Origin: Salipiger abyssi
Lineage (GTDB): Bacteria > Pseudomonadota > Alphaproteobacteria > Rhodobacterales > Rhodobacteraceae
Length of the DNA: 64,000 bases
NCBI RefSeq assembly: GCF_017311415.1
Contig: NZ_JAEKIS010000007.1
Coordinates: 186,001 to 250,000 of the forward strand
Direction: 5' to 3'
The notes beneath the pieces were generated by a model that did no database searches, was not told the origin of the DNA, and saw only the letters and a list, made by a program, of their open reading frames with translations. A program made the position numbers and the translations under genes. The first letter of the stretch is position 1, and every line of letters begins with the position of its first letter. This document shows positions 17,962 to 27,204 of this stretch, piece after piece.

Positions 17962-19299
17962 TCAGCGGTTTTTTTCGGCACGTTGCGCCGCGTCTAGCAC
18001 GTCCTGCGCGCGGCGCCATGGGGCGGAACCGCGCGGCAGCAGGCCGAGCGCGCGGGTAGCGTGAATGCCGGCATCCTCCAGGCGGCCTTGCAGCGCATAG
18101 CGCTGCGCCGTGGCCTCGGAGGCCATGCCGGCATTGCCCGCCTTGGCATAGGCCACGGCAAGGTCGCGCAGCACCCGGCTGTCGCGCCAGTCGCGGCCAC
18201 GCGCCTCTTCCAGCGTCTTCAGCGCGGCGCCGTACTGCCCCGCGGCGAGCTGCGCCCGGCCGAGCCCGGCCAGGATCTGGGCGTTGCGCGGCGCCAATTG
18301 CCGGGCCTGCGAATAGACCTGGATCGCCGGGCCGGCGCGGCGGGATTCGAGCAGGATCTCGCCCTTGAGATCGTAGAGGAACGGATCGCGCGGGCGCAGC
18401 GCGATGGCGGCGTCGATGGCCTTCAGAGCGCGCGGCAGGTCAGACTGCCGGTGCCGCGCCACCGCCTCGCTCATCAGCGCGATATCGCGGCTGGGCGCCC
18501 GGTCGAGCCGCCGCAGCGTCCAGTTCGGCGCGCGCAGGAAGGCTGAGAGCTTGGCGCGGCTGCGTGCGTACCAATAATCGGCCTCCGGGTGATCGGCGGC
18601 CTTGGCGCCGGCGGCGGCAACCAGACCCTGAAGCGCGCGCAGGCGGTCGCGGGTCAGCGGGTGGGTCTGCATATATGGATCCTGACGGCGGGCGGAGAGC
18701 GCCTCCTGACCGCGAAAGATCTCCTGCACTTCCAGCGCGCCGCTCGGGTCGATGCCGGCGCGCACCAGCGTGCGGATCGAGCTGATATCGGCAGAGCTTT
18801 CCTCCGCCCTCGTATGGGCGAGGAAATTGCGCATCGCGGCGCTCTGGGTGCCAAGCATGACGCCGGCGAGCGCGTCGCCGCTGCCGGTGGCCACGCCGGT
18901 CGCCGCCGCCAGTGCCGCGCCGAGGGCGGCGGCTGTGCGGGCGCTGCGCATATTGCCGAGCCGGCGGGCGATATGGCCGTTGGTGATATGCGCCGCCTCA
19001 TGCGCGATCACCGCCTGCAAGGCCTCGGGGCTTTCCAGTTTCAGGATCAGGCCGGAATGGATGAAGATGTTCTGCGTGTCGATGATGAAGGCGTTCAGGC
19101 TGTTGTCGTCGACCACGATAATGCCAACCTGCGAGGGGCTGAGGCCTGCGGCGCGCAGCACCGGCGCGGCGAGCTCGGCCAGCGCATATTCGATATCGGC
19201 GTCGCGCAGCAGCGTCACCGCGCGCGCCGGCACTGCCGAGAGTATCAGCGCCGCGGCGATCAGCAGCGCGGCCAGCGGTCTTGCGGCGGCAGCGGACAT
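17962..19299 (-). CDS. BepA-like M48 metalloprotease with TPR domain
   Basis: This 445-residue periplasmic zinc protease has a signal peptide (about 1-27). The zinc motif is His100-Glu-Ala-Ala-His104 (VIAHEAAHITNGH), with the third ligand in RAEESSAD (Glu167). TPR-like repeats fill about residues 270-430 (LKAIDAAIALRPRDPFLYDL, YSQARQLAPRNAQILAGLGR). BepA/LoiP-type proteins handle outer-membrane protein assembly and degradation. The ATG at 19297-19299 follows GGGAGG. It diverges from an aminotransferase gene across 56 bp. Confidence 0.9.
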   Translation of the reverse strand: MSAAAARPLAALLIAAALILSAVPARAVTLLRDADIEYALAELAAPVLRAAGLSPSQVGIIVVDDNSLNAFIIDTQNIFIHSGLILKLESPEALQAVIAHEAAHITNGHIARRLGNMRSARTAAALGAALAAATGVATGSGDALAGVMLGTQSAAMRNFLAHTRAEESSADISSIRTLVRAGIDPSGALEVQEIFRGQEALSARRQDPYMQTHPLTRDRLRALQGLVAAAGAKAADHPEADYWYARSRAKLSAFLRAPNWTLRRLDRAPSRDIALMSEAVARHRQSDLPRALKAIDAAIALRPRDPFLYDLKGEILLESRRAGPAIQVYSQARQLAPRNAQILAGLGRAQLAAGQYGAALKTLEEARGRDWRDSRVLRDLAVAYAKAGNAGMASEATAQRYALQGRLEDAGIHATRALGLLPRGSAPWRRAQDVLDAAQRAEKNR

Positions 19300-19355
19300 T
19301 GACCCTCCCTCACATCGCCCGTAAGCGGGAACCCGAGCCACCATGGGAGAGCGAG

Positions 19356-20501
19356 ATGCGAAACTCAAGCCGGGGGGCGGTCGATGCCTTCATTGTGATG
19401 GAAGTGATGGAGGCGGCGCGGGCTGCCGAAGAGGCGGGGCGCCACATCGTCCATATGGAAGTGGGACAGCCGTCATCGGGCGCGCCGGCCCATGCCCGCA
19501 ATGTGCTGGCGGAAACAATGAAGACGGACCCTCTGGGCTATACCATGTCGCTGGGGTTGCCGGAGCTGCGCGCCCGCATCGCGCGGCATTACGGGGAATG
19601 GTACGACATCGACCTCGATCCGGCCCGCGTGGTGGTCACACCGGGTTCGTCGGGCGGATTCGTGCTGGCCTTCACCGCGCTGTTCGATGCCGGCGACAAT
19701 GTCGTTGTCGGGCGGCCCGGCTATCCCTCCTACCGGCAGATCATGAAGGCGCTGGATATCCGGCCTCTGGAGATCCCCGCCTCGGAGAAAAACGGCTATC
19801 TGCTGGCGCCGGAGGACCTTGAGGGCGTCGAGTTTCAGGGGCTGATGATGGCCTCGCCCGCCAACCCCACGGGCACGATGCTCGACAGCGAGGGGCTTGG
19901 CAAGATGATCGGGCTTTGTCAGGAGCGCGACGCGGCCTTTCTCTCGGACGAGATCTATCACGGCATCGAGCACGAGCGCCGCTCGGTCTCGGCGCTGGAG
20001 ATCTCCGACGATGTCTTCGTGATCAATTCCTTCTCGAAATATTTCTGTATGACCGGCTGGCGGGTCGGCTGGATGGTGGTGCCCGAGCCGCAGCTGCGTC
20101 AGGTCGAACGGCTGGCGCAGAACCTGTTCATCTGCCCGCCGCACGCGGCGCAGGTGGCAGCGCTTGCCGCGATGGATGCGACCGAGGAGCTGGAGGAGAA
20201 CCGCAAAGTCTATGCGCGCAACCGCAAGCTGATGCTGGACGGGTTGCCCAGGGCAGGGTTCGACCGTATCGCGCCGCCGGACGGGGCCTTTTACGTCTAT
20301 GCGGATGTCAGCCACCTGACTCATGACAGCCGCGCCTTTGCCGCCGAGATCCTCGACAAGGCCGGGGTCGCGGTAACGCCGGGGCTCGATTTCGATCCCG
20401 CGCGCGGTGGCGGCACGCTGCGGTTTTCCTATGCCCAGGGCACGGCGGAGATCGAGGAAGGGCTCGACCGTCTGCGCCGCTTCATGGAGGCGCGCGGCTG
20501 A
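19356..20501 (+). CDS. Class I/II pyridoxal-phosphate aminotransferase
   Basis: The 381-residue fold-type I aminotransferase has the substrate-binding MEVGQPSSGAP, MASPANPTGTMLD and DEIYHGIEHE motifs. The PLP lysine is near residue 228 in SFSKYFCMTGWRVG. The final arginine region is GTLRFSYAQGT. Relatives include aspartate and aromatic aminotransferases; the amino donor cannot be read from the sequence. The ATG at 19356 follows GGGAGAG. It is followed by a 22-bp palindrome and then the amidase gene. Confidence 0.88.
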   Translation: MRNSSRGAVDAFIVMEVMEAARAAEEAGRHIVHMEVGQPSSGAPAHARNVLAETMKTDPLGYTMSLGLPELRARIARHYGEWYDIDLDPARVVVTPGSSGGFVLAFTALFDAGDNVVVGRPGYPSYRQIMKALDIRPLEIPASEKNGYLLAPEDLEGVEFQGLMMASPANPTGTMLDSEGLGKMIGLCQERDAAFLSDEIYHGIEHERRSVSALEISDDVFVINSFSKYFCMTGWRVGWMVVPEPQLRQVERLAQNLFICPPHAAQVAALAAMDATEELEENRKVYARNRKLMLDGLPRAGFDRIAPPDGAFYVYADVSHLTHDSRAFAAEILDKAGVAVTPGLDFDPARGGGTLRFSYAQGTAEIEEGLDRLRRFMEARG

Positions 20502-20505
20502 GCCC

Positions 20506-20527
20506 AGATTTTTCGTACGAAAAATCT
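20506..20527. repeat. Perfect 22-bp AT-rich palindrome
   Basis: The left half is AGATTTTTCGT and the right half is its exact complement. It starts 4 bp after the aminotransferase stop. A nearly identical core, ending ...TTTTTCGTACGAA..., recurs at 32514-32545. It has no loop and no T-run, so it is not a standard terminator. Confidence 0.8.
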
Positions 20528-20600
20528 TGTGAGCGTCGCGCGGGGTGCGAATCCCGGGCGCGGCGTGGTAGGGTCGGAAAAACCATAATCGAACGGGCGG

Positions 20601-21809
20601 ATGAGCAGGATCTTCCTTTGTATCGCGGCGCTTTTCATCGCCGCCAGCGCCGCCGCGCAGGATCTCGGCGGGCGGGCGCTTTTTACCGAGGGCCGCGTCA
20701 CCGATGCGCGCTGGGGCGGGGCGGCGGATCTGTCGCTCTCGCTCAGCCAGGGCGTGCCATGGCGGGCCTTCACGCTGACCGATCCCGCCCGGCTGGTGGT
20801 GGATTTCCGCGAGGTCGACTGGACCGGCGCCGACGCGGCGCAGATGGATCGCTCCGATGCGGTCACAGCGCTGCGCATGGGCGGCTTCCGCTCCGGCTGG
20901 TCGCGGCTGGTGGCCGCCCTTGAGGCGCCCATGGTGATCGGCGAGGCGGGCATGACCGTCGCCGAGGGCTCGGGGACTGCCGAGCTGCGCCTGCGGCTGC
21001 TGCCGGCGAGCGCAGACGAGATGCAGGCCGCCTCCGGCGCTCCGCAGGATCCGCGCTGGGATCTGCCGGCGCCCTCCGTGGTGGCGCCCGCGCCGCGCGC
21101 CGCGGACGCGCCGCTGCGCATCATGCTCGATCCGGGCCATGGCGGCATCGACCCCGGCGCCGAGCGCGACGGTGTCAACGAGGCGGATCTGATGCTGACC
21201 TTCGCCCGCGAGCTACGCGACGTGCTGCGCCGCGCCGGCTTCGAGGCGGTGCTGACCCGCGACGCCGATCACTTCGTGTCGCTGGAGGGCCGCGTGGCGC
21301 TGGCGCATGAGGCGCGCGCCGATCTTTTCGTGTCGTTGCATGCGGATGCCATCGAAGAGGGCATCGCCCATGGCGCCACCGTCTACACCCTGGCCGAAGA
21401 CGCCTCCGACGCCGCCTCCGCCGCGCTGGCCGAGCGCCACGACCGCGACGACATCCTTGCCGGGCTCGATCTCTCGGGCTCCGACGACCGTGTCGCCAAT
21501 GTGCTGCTCGATCTCGCGCGGCTCGACAATACGCCGCGCAGCCTGTCGCTGGCGCGCCACCTCGTGGATGGCATCGAGAACGCCGTGGGCCGGGTGCACA
21601 AGCGCCCGTTGCGCCGCGCCGGGTTTTCGGTGCTGAAGGCCGCTGACATCCCCTCGGTGCTGATCGAGGTCGGGTTCCTCTCGACCGCGCAGGATCTGAA
21701 GAACCTCCAGGATTTGGCCTGGCGCGCCGGCATGGCGGCGGGCATCCGCGACGGCATAGAAGCCTGGGCCATCGAGGACGCCGCGCTGGCCCGCCTGCGG
21801 CGGCAGTAG
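20601..21809 (+). CDS. N-acetylmuramoyl-L-alanine amidase with AMIN domain
   Basis: The 402-residue periplasmic enzyme has a signal peptide (about 1-19), an AMIN domain for localisation (about 25-130) and a catalytic Amidase_3 domain (about 172-395). Zinc ligands are visible in MLDPGHGGIDPGAE (His near 180), GVNEADLML (Glu) and LFVSLHADAI (His). The catalytic Glu is in PSVLIEVGFLS. It cleaves the amide between MurNAc and the stem peptide during septation (AmiC type). The PBP1A gene follows 103 bp downstream on the same strand. Confidence 0.93.
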   Translation: MSRIFLCIAALFIAASAAAQDLGGRALFTEGRVTDARWGGAADLSLSLSQGVPWRAFTLTDPARLVVDFREVDWTGADAAQMDRSDAVTALRMGGFRSGWSRLVAALEAPMVIGEAGMTVAEGSGTAELRLRLLPASADEMQAASGAPQDPRWDLPAPSVVAPAPRAADAPLRIMLDPGHGGIDPGAERDGVNEADLMLTFARELRDVLRRAGFEAVLTRDADHFVSLEGRVALAHEARADLFVSLHADAIEEGIAHGATVYTLAEDASDAASAALAERHDRDDILAGLDLSGSDDRVANVLLDLARLDNTPRSLSLARHLVDGIENAVGRVHKRPLRRAGFSVLKAADIPSVLIEVGFLSTAQDLKNLQDLAWRAGMAAGIRDGIEAWAIEDAALARLRRQ

Positions 21810-21912
21810 GACGCAACGGCAACCGGCGGCGCGCCGCTTTCACAAGCGCGTGTGTTTTGACCGCGGCCCCGGCACGTTATAAAGGGGGCGGACATCTTGA
21901 GGGGCTCCCTGC

Positions 21913-24450
21913 GTGACTCGGTTTATCTTCTCTTTCTTCGGCGGCATCTTCAGCGTTCTGACGCTGGGCTTGATGATGATCGCGCTGACCATCGGCGCGG
22001 TGTTCTGGATGTATGGCCAGGACCTGCCGAGCCATGAGAGCCTCGCGCAATATACCCCGCCGACGATCAGCCGGATCTATTCGCAGCAGGGCCGGGTGAT
22101 CGACGAATTCGCCCAGGAGCGGCGCCTGTTCACCCCCGCCGACCAGATCCCCGATCTGGTGAAGCAGGCCTTCATCTCGGCGGAAGACAAGAATTTCTAC
22201 ACCCACCAGGGCTATGACCCGCGCGGCATCGCCGCCGCCGCCATCGACGCGGTGAAGTCGCGCGGTCGCGACGTGCGTGGCGCCTCGACGATCACCCAGC
22301 AGGTGATGAAGAACTTCCTGCTCTCAGGCGATCGCCGCGCCGAGCGCAAGATCAAGGAGATCATCCTCGCCAGCCGCGTCGAGGGCGCGCTCAGCAAAGA
22401 CAAGATCCTCGAGCTTTATCTGAACGAGATCTTCCTCGGGCAGAACTCCTATGGCGTTACCGCCGCCGCCCAGACCTATTTCAACAAGAGCCTGTCGGAG
22501 CTGGCGCCGAACGAGGCCGCCTTCCTTGCCTCGATGCCCAAGGCGCCGTCGGATTTCCATCCCGTACGCAACAAGGACCGGTTGCTCTCGCGCCGCAACT
22601 ACGTGCTGCGCGAGATGATGGAAAACGGCTATATCGACGAACCAACCTATGAGACGGAGGTCGCCAAGCCGCTGCTTTCGGTACAGAACGGCGATTACGA
22701 GCCCTATCAGGATTCGCTGCCGCCGCGCGATTACTTCACCGACGAGATCCGCCGCCAGCTGACCGAGGATTTCGGCGAGGGCGAGTTCTTTTCCGGCGGT
22801 CTCAGCGTACGCGCAACGCTCGATCCCGAGATGCAGGTGGAGGCGGCAGAATCGCTGCGCATCGCGCTGGAGCAATACGACCGCGGTCTCGGGCGCTGGC
22901 ACGGCACCGGCAAGACGCTCCCCGAGGACTCGCTCGGCAGCGAAGAGGCTTGGCGCGCGGCGCTGGCCGGCACATCCGTCGCTCGCGACATCGACCTTGA
23001 AAGCCAGTGGCTGCCGGCGGTGGTTCTGGAGGTCGGCGATCAGTCGATGCGTCTTGGCATCGAGGACGTGGCCACCGACGACCCGCGCGGCAATTCCGTG
23101 CCGCGCAACGATATCGCCTGGATGCGCGGCAGCTTCCGCGACAATTTCGAACCCGGCGATGTGGTGCATGTGCGGGCCATGATCGAGGATGGCGACGGCA
23201 GCTTCATCCGCTGGACGCTGCGCCAGGTGCCGGACGTGCAGGGCGCCTTCATGGCGATGGACGTCAATACCGGCCGGGTGATCGCCATGCAGGGCGGTTT
23301 CTCTTATCAGGATTCGGTTTTCAACCGTGCCACCCAGGCGCAGCGCCAGCCGGGCTCCTCCTTCAAGCCCTTCGTCTACGCCTCGGCGCTGGATTCCGGT
23401 TTTGCGCCCTCGACCATCATCATCGATGCCCCCATCGAGATCGACACGCCGCAGGGCGTGTGGCGGCCCAAGAACTCGTCGAACACCTATTACGGTCCGA
23501 CGCCGCTGCGCACCGGGATCGAGCAGTCGCGCAATCTGATGACCATCCGTCTCGCGCAGGAGATCGGCATGGACACGGTGGCGCGCTATGCGGAGAAATT
23601 CGGGGTCTATGATCGTATGGGCCGGGTGCTGGCCAATGCGCTCGGCGCCGATGAGACCACGCTTTACAAGATGATCTCGGCCTACGCGATGTTCGCCAAT
23701 GGCGGCGAGCGGGTGGAGCCGACGCTGGTCGACCGGGTGCAGGACCGCTATGGGCGCACGATCTACAACCACGAGAGCGCCAAGGGCAACGAACGGGTCT
23801 GCGAGGATTGCGCCGATCCCAACCTGCCGCCTGGGCGCGGCCCGACCATCCGCAACAACCGCGAGCGCATCATGGACGGGGTGACCGCCTATCAGCTCAC
23901 CTCGATGATGCAGGGCGTGGTGCAGCGCGGCACCGCCTCGGGTGTGGTCAACCTGCCGGTGCCCACCGCCGGCAAGACCGGCACCACCAACGACGCCAAG
24001 GATGTGTGGTTCATCGGCTTTACCTCGAACGTGGTGGCAGGCTGCTATATCGGCTACGACACGCCGCGCCCGCTGGGCCGGGGCGCCTATGGCGCCTCCA
24101 TGTGCGGGCCGGTGTTCCAGCGCTTCATGACCCAGGCGGTGAAGAAATACGGCGGCGGGCCGTTCAAGGTGCCCGAGGCCTGCGAGTTCATCAAGATCGA
24201 CCGCTTCACCGGTGCGCGTCTGGGCGAGGGCGCCTCGGGCCCGAACGTGGTGGCCGAGTGTTTCCGCCGTGGCGAAGAGCCGATCTTCGGCATCCAGCTC
24301 GATGGCGGCTGGGCGATGACCGGCAATTTCGACGTGATCCAGCCCGACGGCTCGACCCGTGCCCGTCAGGTGACGACCTCCACTGGCAAGAAAGCCGTGG
24401 TGGGCCCCAAGGCGAGCTTCGGCACGCTGAGCTCGGGCGGGCTTTATTGA
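21913..24450 (+). CDS. mrcA: Penicillin-binding protein 1A (bifunctional)
   Basis: This 845-residue peptidoglycan synthase starts with a short cytoplasmic tail and one membrane span (about 10-33). The GT51 glycosyltransferase domain (about 50-230) contains SAEDKNFYTHQGYDP and RGASTITQQVMKN. The transpeptidase domain has SSFK (serine near 482), the SRN motif in EQSRNLMT (near 538) and KTGT (near 686). An OB-like insert lies between them. The start is a GTG at 21913. Amidase-PBP1A-prfB order is common in the group, but here an antisense kinase gene is inserted before prfB. Confidence 0.96.
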   Translation: MTRFIFSFFGGIFSVLTLGLMMIALTIGAVFWMYGQDLPSHESLAQYTPPTISRIYSQQGRVIDEFAQERRLFTPADQIPDLVKQAFISAEDKNFYTHQGYDPRGIAAAAIDAVKSRGRDVRGASTITQQVMKNFLLSGDRRAERKIKEIILASRVEGALSKDKILELYLNEIFLGQNSYGVTAAAQTYFNKSLSELAPNEAAFLASMPKAPSDFHPVRNKDRLLSRRNYVLREMMENGYIDEPTYETEVAKPLLSVQNGDYEPYQDSLPPRDYFTDEIRRQLTEDFGEGEFFSGGLSVRATLDPEMQVEAAESLRIALEQYDRGLGRWHGTGKTLPEDSLGSEEAWRAALAGTSVARDIDLESQWLPAVVLEVGDQSMRLGIEDVATDDPRGNSVPRNDIAWMRGSFRDNFEPGDVVHVRAMIEDGDGSFIRWTLRQVPDVQGAFMAMDVNTGRVIAMQGGFSYQDSVFNRATQAQRQPGSSFKPFVYASALDSGFAPSTIIIDAPIEIDTPQGVWRPKNSSNTYYGPTPLRTGIEQSRNLMTIRLAQEIGMDTVARYAEKFGVYDRMGRVLANALGADETTLYKMISAYAMFANGGERVEPTLVDRVQDRYGRTIYNHESAKGNERVCEDCADPNLPPGRGPTIRNNRERIMDGVTAYQLTSMMQGVVQRGTASGVVNLPVPTAGKTGTTNDAKDVWFIGFTSNVVAGCYIGYDTPRPLGRGAYGASMCGPVFQRFMTQAVKKYGGGPFKVPEACEFIKIDRFTGARLGEGASGPNVVAECFRRGEEPIFGIQLDGGWAMTGNFDVIQPDGSTRARQVTTSTGKKAVVGPKASFGTLSSGGLY

Positions 24451-24543
24451 TCCAGAGAGTGGTGGGTTTAAAACCCACCCTACGGGGTTTGCGACGGCGG
24501 CGCGAGAGGGCGGGCGGTGTGCGGTCTGGCCGATGTGGTGTGA

Positions 24544-24564
24544 GTATTTTTCAGAAAGATGAAG
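24544..24564 (-). repeat. Intergenic 21-base motif, copy 2 (overlaps a stop codon)
   Basis: The plus strand reads GTATTTTTCAGAAAGATGAA from 24544, which differs from copies 1 and 3 by one extra T. Read on the minus strand, CATCTTTCTGA supplies the last codons and the TGA stop of the APH(6)-type kinase. This is the only copy that enters a coding sequence. Confidence 0.7.
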
Positions 24565-25420
24565 CGGCAGGTTCCGCGTCCGCGAGCGAGAGGAAGCGCG
24601 CCAGCAGGTCGGCCTCGGGATCTCGGGTCAGCAGGCCGCTGCTGCGCCAGGCGATTGAGAGGGCGCATTTCGCCGCCGCCCAGTGCAGCATCCCGGCGGG
24701 GCTGACGCCGCTTGCCGCGGCCCAGCGTGCCGCGCGGGCGCGGATGATGGCGGGATCGCGCAGGGCGTCGCCCATGCCGCGCGGATTGCGGAAGGCGTTG
24801 GCCCGCTCATAGGGGCGGGGGCCGAGCACGCCCTTGGCGTCGATGGCGCGCGGGCCCGCCCCGGTCAGGATGACATTGTCGTGGTGCAGATCGCCATGCA
24901 GCGGGCGGAGGCCCTGATCGTCGCGGAACAGCGTCTCCGCCAGCCGGATCGCGCGGCGCATATCCGCGCGCAGGCTCGGTGCGCAGTCCGCGCCGATGCG
25001 CAGCGCAAAGAGCTTTGCCGCGTAGTCGGGCAGGGCGATGGGGCGGAAATCCGGCGGGAAGCTGTGGCGGAAACTGGCCTCGGCGAGGCGGGCGAGGATC
25101 TCGCCGGCCTCTTCGTCCCGGCCCGCGCGCGCCAGATCGCCCAGCGGCGGGCCGTCGAGCCAGCCAAAGAGCGCCGCGCCTTTGTCGGGGTCGGCATGGA
25201 TCACGCCGCAGGAGAGTGCTGGCCCCGCGGCCGCCAGCCAGGCGAACCCGTCGCGCTCATTGCCCGGGTGGCCGCGATGATAGAGCTTCAGCGCCGCCGG
25301 CGCGCCGCCCTGCTGCCGCACTTTCCAGACCTGCGCAAGCGCCGTGCGCGCCACCGCCTGCGGGTCGGAGAGCTGCCAGCGGTCCAGCCAGATTTCCGCC
25401 GCGCGATCTTTGTCCGTCAT
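24551..25420 (-). CDS. APH(6)-type aminoglycoside/hydroxyurea phosphotransferase family protein
   Basis: The 289-residue kinase-fold protein has the catalytic loop PLHGDLHHDN and the metal-binding IDAKGVLGPRPYERANAFRNP, the pattern of the APH_6_hur family (streptomycin 6-phosphotransferase and hydroxyurea kinases). The N-lobe lysine lies in APAALKLYHRG. Chromosomal members often have unknown natural substrates, so resistance should not be assumed. The ATG at 25418-25420 is used; a TTG at 25468 would add 16 residues. It lies antisense between PBP1A and prfB, with its 5' end 80 bp from prfB. Confidence 0.8.
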   Translation of the reverse strand: MTDKDRAAEIWLDRWQLSDPQAVARTALAQVWKVRQQGGAPAALKLYHRGHPGNERDGFAWLAAAGPALSCGVIHADPDKGAALFGWLDGPPLGDLARAGRDEEAGEILARLAEASFRHSFPPDFRPIALPDYAAKLFALRIGADCAPSLRADMRRAIRLAETLFRDDQGLRPLHGDLHHDNVILTGAGPRAIDAKGVLGPRPYERANAFRNPRGMGDALRDPAIIRARAARWAAASGVSPAGMLHWAAAKCALSIAWRSSGLLTRDPEADLLARFLSLADAEPAASSF

Positions 25421-25500
25421 CTCCCGCCCTGCCGCTTGTCGAATGCCCGTCTCGTTGGTATCACCCAATCTCTGACGACACGATGCCGAGAGAGCCAGCC

Positions 25501-26622
25501 ATGCGCGCCGAGACCCAGAAATCCGTCGACAAGATCGAGAAATCGCTGGACCTGCTGGGCCAGCGGCTCGACTGGGAGACCGCGCCGCACCGGCTCGAGG
25601 AGTTCAACGCGCGGGTCGAGGACCCCAACCTCTGGGACGATCCGCAGGCGGCGCAGAAGCTCATGCGCGACCGGCAGATGCTGGTCGATGCGATGGAGAC
25701 CTATAACTCGATCAAGCAGGAGCTCTCCGACAATGTCGAACTGATCGAGATGGGCGAGATGGAGGAGGACGAGGAGGTCGTCTCCGAGGCCGAGGCCGCC
25801 ATCGCAGCGCTGGCCGAGAAGGCCGGCCAGAAGGAGCTGGAGGCGCTGCTCGACGGCGAGGCGGACGGCAACGACACCTTTCTCGAAATCAATGCCGGCG
25901 CCGGCGGCACCGAGGCCTGCGACTGGGCGCAGATGCTCCAGCGCATGTATGTCCGCTGGGCCGAAAAGCGCGGCTACGATGTCGAGCTGCAATCGGAGGA
26001 GCCGGGCACCGAGGCGGGGATCAAATCGGTGGCCTACAAGATTTCCGGCCCCAACGCCTATGGCTGGCTGAAATCGGAATCCGGCGTGCACCGGCTGGTG
26101 CGGATCTCGCCCTTCGGCAAGGGCACGCGCGAGACCTCCTTTGCCAGCGTCTGGGTCTATCCAGTGGTCGACGACAATATCGAGATCGACGTGAATCCCT
26201 CCGAGATCCGCATCGACACCTACCGGTCGTCCGGCGCGGGCGGGCAGCACGTCAACACCACCGACTCGGCGGTGCGGATCACCCACATGCCCACCGGCAT
26301 CGTGGTGACCTCGTCTGAGAAATCCCAGCACCAGAACCGCGATATCGCCATGAAGGCGCTGAAATCGCGGCTTTATCAGATGGAGCTGGACCGCCGGAAC
26401 GCCGAGATCAACGCCCAGCACGAGGCCAAGGGCGATGCCGGCTGGGGCAACCAGATCCGCTCGTACGTGCTTCAGCCCTATCAGATGGTGAAGGATCTGC
26501 GCACCAGCCACGAGACCAGCGACACGCAGGGCGTGCTCGACGGCGATCTCGACCCGTTCATGGCGGCGACGCTGGCGCAGCAGGCCTCGGGCAAGTCGCG
26601 CGCCGACGCGCAGGCGGACTGA
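25501..26622 (+). CDS. prfB: Peptide chain release factor 2
   Basis: The 373-residue class I release factor carries the RF2 stop-codon recognition tripeptide Ser-Pro-Phe (near residues 203-205 in RISPFGKGTRETS) and the peptidyl-hydrolysis GGQ (near 246 in SSGAGGQHVN). It therefore reads UGA and UAA. There is no in-frame UGA near the N-terminus, so the programmed +1 frameshift that autoregulates E. coli prfB is absent. The start ATG at 25501 begins MRAETQKSVDKIE. A hairpin follows the stop. Confidence 0.96.
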   Translation: MRAETQKSVDKIEKSLDLLGQRLDWETAPHRLEEFNARVEDPNLWDDPQAAQKLMRDRQMLVDAMETYNSIKQELSDNVELIEMGEMEEDEEVVSEAEAAIAALAEKAGQKELEALLDGEADGNDTFLEINAGAGGTEACDWAQMLQRMYVRWAEKRGYDVELQSEEPGTEAGIKSVAYKISGPNAYGWLKSESGVHRLVRISPFGKGTRETSFASVWVYPVVDDNIEIDVNPSEIRIDTYRSSGAGGQHVNTTDSAVRITHMPTGIVVTSSEKSQHQNRDIAMKALKSRLYQMELDRRNAEINAQHEAKGDAGWGNQIRSYVLQPYQMVKDLRTSHETSDTQGVLDGDLDPFMAATLAQQASGKSRADAQAD

Positions 26623-26630
26623 TGCCGGCG

Positions 26631-26652
26631 GGGTAGTATTCCGCTACTACCC
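26631..26652. promoter_or_regulatory. Inverted repeat GGGTAGTA-N6-TACTACCC
   Basis: Perfect 8-bp arms (26631-26638 and 26645-26652) lie 8 bp after the prfB stop and 59 bp before the glyoxalase-like gene. There is no T-run. It may be a weak terminator of prfB or an operator for the downstream gene. Confidence 0.5.
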
Positions 26653-26711
26653 GCGCCCCGCCGCTGTGCCCTAGGCTGCGCCTGAGCACAGCAAGACGCG
26701 AGGGGGATATC

Positions 26712-27107
26712 GTGGCCAAAGCCATTCACAGCATGATCCGGGTTCTCGACGAGGACCGCTCTGTCGCCTTCTACCGCACCGCTTTCGGGCTGGAGATCGC
26801 CGATCGGCTCGATTTCAGCGACTTCACCCTGATCTATCTCAGCAATGCCGAGACGGGTTTCGAGGTCGAACTGACGGTGAACAAGGGCCGGACGGAACCC
26901 TACGATCTCGGTGACGGTTACGGCCATCTGGCGGTGTCCGTGGCCGATCTCGACGCCGAGCATGCGCGTTTCGAGGCGGAGGGGCTGAACCCGCGCAAGC
27001 TGGTGGAATTCGCGCCCGACGGCAAGCTGGTGGGGCGGTTCTTCTTTGTCGCCGATCCCGACGGCTATCAGATCGAGGTGCTGGAGCGCAGCGGCCGATT
27101 TCAGTAA
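26712..27107 (+). CDS. VOC family protein, lactoylglutathione lyase-like
   Basis: The 131-residue protein has two beta-alpha-beta-beta-beta modules of the glyoxalase I/VOC fold. Recognisable parts are HSMIRVLDEDRSVAFYRTAFGLE, GYGHLAVSV and FFVADPDGYQIEVLER. Metal-binding candidates are His6, the Glu in FEVEL, the His in GHLAV and the Glu in QIEVLE, all four of which are present. It may detoxify methylglyoxal-glutathione. Translation starts at GTG 26712 after AGGGGGAT. Confidence 0.85.
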   Translation: MAKAIHSMIRVLDEDRSVAFYRTAFGLEIADRLDFSDFTLIYLSNAETGFEVELTVNKGRTEPYDLGDGYGHLAVSVADLDAEHARFEAEGLNPRKLVEFAPDGKLVGRFFFVADPDGYQIEVLERSGRFQ

Positions 27108-27204
27108 CGGGGCCTGCTGCCTTGGTCGCATGGCGCGATTGACAGCGGGGGCTATAATCTGGCCATCTGCGCGGTGTTAGCGCCGCAAGCGCCGATGGAG
27201 GAGA

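Noticed and set aside
25501-25600. Programmed frameshift in prfB
   Set aside because: No in-frame UGA or slippery CUU-UGA site is present near the N-terminus; the gene is continuous.
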